From Gemmatimonadota bacterium (GTDB taxonomy: Bacteria; Gemmatimonadota; Gemmatimonadetes; Gemmatimonadales; Gemmatimonadaceae), in assembly GCA_947457715.1 (NCBI GenBank), contig CANGXK010000109.1, positions 1-7,996 of the forward strand: a stretch of DNA of 7,996 nucleotides, in the 5' to 3' direction. This document shows, one piece after another, positions 5,619-7,996 of this stretch; position 1 is the first letter of the stretch; the number at the start of each line of letters is the position of its first letter. A program made the position numbers and the translations under genes. The notes under the pieces were generated by a model, which made no database searches, was not told the origin of the DNA, and saw only the letters and a list, made by a program, of their open reading frames with translations.

Positions 5619-7928
5619 ATGAAACGCCGCACGTTTTTGCTGGCCGGGCTGGGCACTGGTGGAGCCCTGTTTCTGGGCTGGGCGCTCCTTCCGCCACGAC
5701 AGCGACTCATCGGGCGCACGCTCCCCGACAGCGGTGGCACCGACACCGGTGGTCAGGCCGTCGCATTGAACGGGTGGCTCACGATCGCCCCCGACGACAC
5801 GGTCACCGTGGTGGTGCCCAAAGCCGAGATGGGTCAGGGGGTGCACACGGCGTTGGCGATGCTCATGGCCGAAGAACTCGAGTGCGAATGGACCCGGGTG
5901 CGGGTAATGCACAGCCCCATCGACAAGATTTACGGCAACGTCTCGGTGCTCGTGGAAGGCCTGCCGTTCGCGCCCGAAGCCGACGGCTCGCTGGTGCGCG
6001 GTATCCGCTGGATGATGGCCAAGACGGCGCGTGAGCTGGGCATCATGATCACCGGCGGGTCGTCGAGCATGCGCGATTGCTGGATGCCCGTGCGGGAAGC
6101 GGGCGCGTCGGCGCGCACGGCGCTGATTGCCGCCGCCGCGGCCACATGGGGTGTGCCCACTTCGAGTTGTCGCGCCGAGAAGGGTGTGATCGTGTGTACC
6201 GACGGTCGTCAGCTCCGCTTTGGTGAAGTTGCCTCGCTCGCTGCGCGGCATCACCCCGCCGAGATCACGCTCAAGGCGGCGGCCACGTTCACGGTCATCG
6301 GCAAGCCGATGCCGCGACTCGATTCAGTGGCCAAGTCGAACGGCACGGCCACCTTTGGCATCGATGTGTCGCTGCCCAACATGCTTTATGCGGCGGTCGT
6401 GATGAGCCCATTCGGCGCGACGACGGCGCCTGCGGTCACCGACGCGCAGATGCAGCACAGTCGCGCCATGTCGGGCGTGCGCGCGGTGATCTCGCTGCCC
6501 GGCAGCAAGTACGGCGATCCGCCGGCGCTGGCGGTGGTCGCGGAGTCGTGGTGGCAAGCACGCAACGCAGCGAACGCGCTGGCCGCCGCGGTGGCCGGCG
6601 CGAACAAGACCGCAGTCTCCACCGTGACGGTGATGCAGGGCATCCGCAACGCCGTGCGCAACGACGACGGCATGCCGATGCGCTTCTACGGCGGGGCGAA
6701 GAAGACCCTCGGGAAATCGGCACGCACCGTCGACGCGACATACGAAGCGCCGTACCTCGCGCACGCCACGATGGAACCGATGAACGCCACCGTGCGCGTG
6801 TCGAACGAGGGTGCCGAACTGTGGACCGGTACGCAGGTGCCGGGCTACGCACGCGCGGCCGTGGCGCATGTGCTTGATCTCGACGAGGACAAGGTCACGG
6901 TGCATCAGCACATCCTTGGCGGCGGCTTTGGCCGGCGGCTCGATGTGGACTACATCGCCCAGGCGGCGGCGATCGCCAAAGCGGCGCCGGGCGTGCCGGT
7001 GCAGGTGATCTGGTCGCGCGAAGACGACATGCGGCATGATTTCTATCGTCCGGCCACCGTCTCGCGACTGCGCGCCGCGCTCGACGCCAACGGACACGTG
7101 ACCGCCTTCGTGGCGCATTCGGCCGGGCAGGTGCCCTTCAAGGCGTACAGCAAGCGGGTGGGCTTTCTGCTCACGCAGACGGGACCCGATCGCACGTCGA
7201 GCGAAGGCACGTGGGATCAACCCTATGCCTTTCCCGCGCTGCACGCGTCGCACAGTGAAACCCAGAGTGCGATTCCCGTGGGCTCGTGGCGCAGTGTCGG
7301 CCACTCGCATCAGGCGTTTTTCGTGGAGAGCTTCATCGACGAACTCGCGGCCGCGGCCACACAGGACCCGGCAGCGTACCGCGCCGCCATGCTGCAGTCG
7401 CATCCGCGGGCGCTGCGCGTGCTGCAACTCGCCGCCGAGAAAAGTGGCTGGGGGACACCCATCGCGCCGGCGGCCGACGGCCGACCGCGTGCCCGCGGCA
7501 TTGCGCTGCACGCCGCGTTCGGCTCGATCGTGGCCGAAGTGGCCGAGGTGTCGGTGGCACTCGATGGTCGCATTCGGGTGCATCGCGTGGTGGCCGCCGT
7601 CGATTGCGGCCTCCCCGTGAATCCGAACATCATTGCGCAGCAAATCGAAGGCGGCATCATCGACGGACTCTCCGTAGCGCTCTACGGCGAGGTGGCAGTC
7701 AGCGACGGCACGCCGCGCCAGTCGAACTTCCACGACTATCGTTTGCTCCGCATCGACGAGTGCCCCGTGATTGAAACCCATCTCGTGCCGAGCCTCGACG
7801 TGCCGTCGGGCATTGGCGAGCCGGGGCTGCCGCCGATCGCGCCGGCGGTCGCCAACGCCGTGTTCACGCTCACCGGCACGCGCTTGCGGTCGCTGCCACT
7901 ACGCATGCCACGCGAGGCCGCGTCATGA
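5619..7928 (+). CDS. Tat-exported molybdopterin-binding subunit, isoquinoline 1-oxidoreductase beta (IorB)-like
   Basis: This 769-residue protein is the large catalytic subunit of a xanthine dehydrogenase-family molybdenum hydroxylase, which inserts water-derived oxygen into an aldehyde or N-heterocycle. MKRRTFLLAGLG with a hydrophobic stretch to about residue 25 is a twin-arginine signal, so the folded enzyme is periplasmic or membrane-tethered. The IorB-specific N-terminal part follows (LNGWLTIAPDDTVTV, then EMGQGVHTALAMLMAEEL). An a/b-hammerhead begins near residue 224 (GKPMPRLDSVAKSNGTATFGID). GGGFGRR (434-440) and GIGEPGLPPIAPAVANAVF bind the molybdopterin site, with Glu734 in the position of the catalytic glutamate. 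The length is typical. It overlaps by ATGA the next gene, a [2Fe-2S] subunit, so the two form an operon. The partner would relay electrons, in related systems often to a cytochrome c. The substrate is unknown: the isoquinoline label is family-level only. No FAD subunit is visible. Confidence 0.92.
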   Translation: MKRRTFLLAGLGTGGALFLGWALLPPRQRLIGRTLPDSGGTDTGGQAVALNGWLTIAPDDTVTVVVPKAEMGQGVHTALAMLMAEELECEWTRVRVMHSPIDKIYGNVSVLVEGLPFAPEADGSLVRGIRWMMAKTARELGIMITGGSSSMRDCWMPVREAGASARTALIAAAAATWGVPTSSCRAEKGVIVCTDGRQLRFGEVASLAARHHPAEITLKAAATFTVIGKPMPRLDSVAKSNGTATFGIDVSLPNMLYAAVVMSPFGATTAPAVTDAQMQHSRAMSGVRAVISLPGSKYGDPPALAVVAESWWQARNAANALAAAVAGANKTAVSTVTVMQGIRNAVRNDDGMPMRFYGGAKKTLGKSARTVDATYEAPYLAHATMEPMNATVRVSNEGAELWTGTQVPGYARAAVAHVLDLDEDKVTVHQHILGGGFGRRLDVDYIAQAAAIAKAAPGVPVQVIWSREDDMRHDFYRPATVSRLRAALDANGHVTAFVAHSAGQVPFKAYSKRVGFLLTQTGPDRTSSEGTWDQPYAFPALHASHSETQSAIPVGSWRSVGHSHQAFFVESFIDELAAAATQDPAAYRAAMLQSHPRALRVLQLAAEKSGWGTPIAPAADGRPRARGIALHAAFGSIVAEVAEVSVALDGRIRVHRVVAAVDCGLPVNPNIIAQQIEGGIIDGLSVALYGEVAVSDGTPRQSNFHDYRLLRIDECPVIETHLVPSLDVPSGIGEPGLPPIAPAVANAVFTLTGTRLRSLPLRMPREAAS

Positions 7929-7996
7929 GTGCTCCGCAAGCGGGTCCCATCGCGCTGATGGTGAACGGGGTGCCGACCACGGTCACCGTCGACGCC
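7925..7996 (+). CDS. [2Fe-2S] small subunit (IorA-like), 5' part only
   Basis: Only 24 codons are inside the window, in frame to its right edge. The translation, from MSAPQAGPIALMVNG to VPTTVTVDA, matches the first beta hairpin of the 2Fe-2S ferredoxin-like domain ('i.l.vNG....v.vda') of small subunits in this enzyme family. The cysteine motifs lie outside, so the call rests on this short match plus position. The ATG overlaps the TGA of the large-subunit gene (7925-7928), and GAGG at 7914-7917 gives a ribosome binding site at good distance. No signal peptide is present, as expected if it is carried through Tat with its partner. Confidence 0.8.
   Translation, partial: MSAPQAGPIALMVNGVPTTVTVDA

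Noticed and set aside
5520..6254. N-terminal extension of the lipoprotein frame (ATG 6254)
   Set aside because: The extension lies inside and antisense to the IorB-like gene. The lipoprotein signal peptide begins at ATG 5519, which makes the longer form implausible.
6324..7781. 485-codon open frame on the minus strand
   Set aside because: It is antisense to the IorB-like gene, with His/Arg-rich low-information translation and no recognisable motif.

Overview
The window is GC-rich DNA from a free-living bacterium. The phylum cannot be proven from sequence alone. The large secreted BNR/VPS10-like beta-propeller protein, a Tat-exported molybdenum hydroxylase pair, a SelO-msrBA cluster and the near absence of Shine-Dalgarno sequences fit Gemmatimonadota, or a similar soil or freshwater lineage, best. 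That placement is inference. Almost all DNA is coding and both strands are used.

Layout. (1) 1-1988, minus: N-terminal 662 codons of a secreted sortilin/BNR-repeat protein that runs off the left edge. (2) 1989-2519: gene-poor stretch holding the frameshifted, internally deleted remnant of an SRPBCC/AHSA1 (START-like) protein on the plus strand (about 2060-2360), followed by a long imperfect palindrome (2368-2508) that looks like a non-autonomous REP/MITE-type element. (3) 2520-3457, minus: msrB then msrA, overlapping by ATGA, encoding both methionine sulfoxide reductases; the MsrB lacks the zinc CxxC pairs. (4) 3540-5114, plus, divergent from msrBA: selO (ydiU), a protein AMPylase with the conserved Cys near its C-terminus. 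(5) 5130-5519, minus: small orphan lipoprotein of unknown function, convergent with selO. (6) 5619-7928, plus: Tat-exported molybdopterin-binding large subunit of the isoquinoline 1-oxidoreductase (IorB) type, overlapping by ATGA with (7) 7925-7996, the first 24 codons of its [2Fe-2S] small subunit.

How the genes fit together. MsrB/MsrA repair oxidised methionine, and SelO is known in other organisms to AMPylate proteins of redox homeostasis. Their divergent arrangement over an 82-bp shared control region therefore suggests an oxidative-stress response unit. The IorB/IorA pair is a separate two-gene periplasmic hydroxylase operon whose substrate cannot be told from sequence. The BNR protein and the lipoprotein are exported and stand alone.

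I do not see a clearly undescribed multi-gene system. The best leads are the palindromic element beside a decayed gene, the msrBA/selO control region with leaderless-looking starts and a 14-bp-period repeat, and the orphan lipoprotein.
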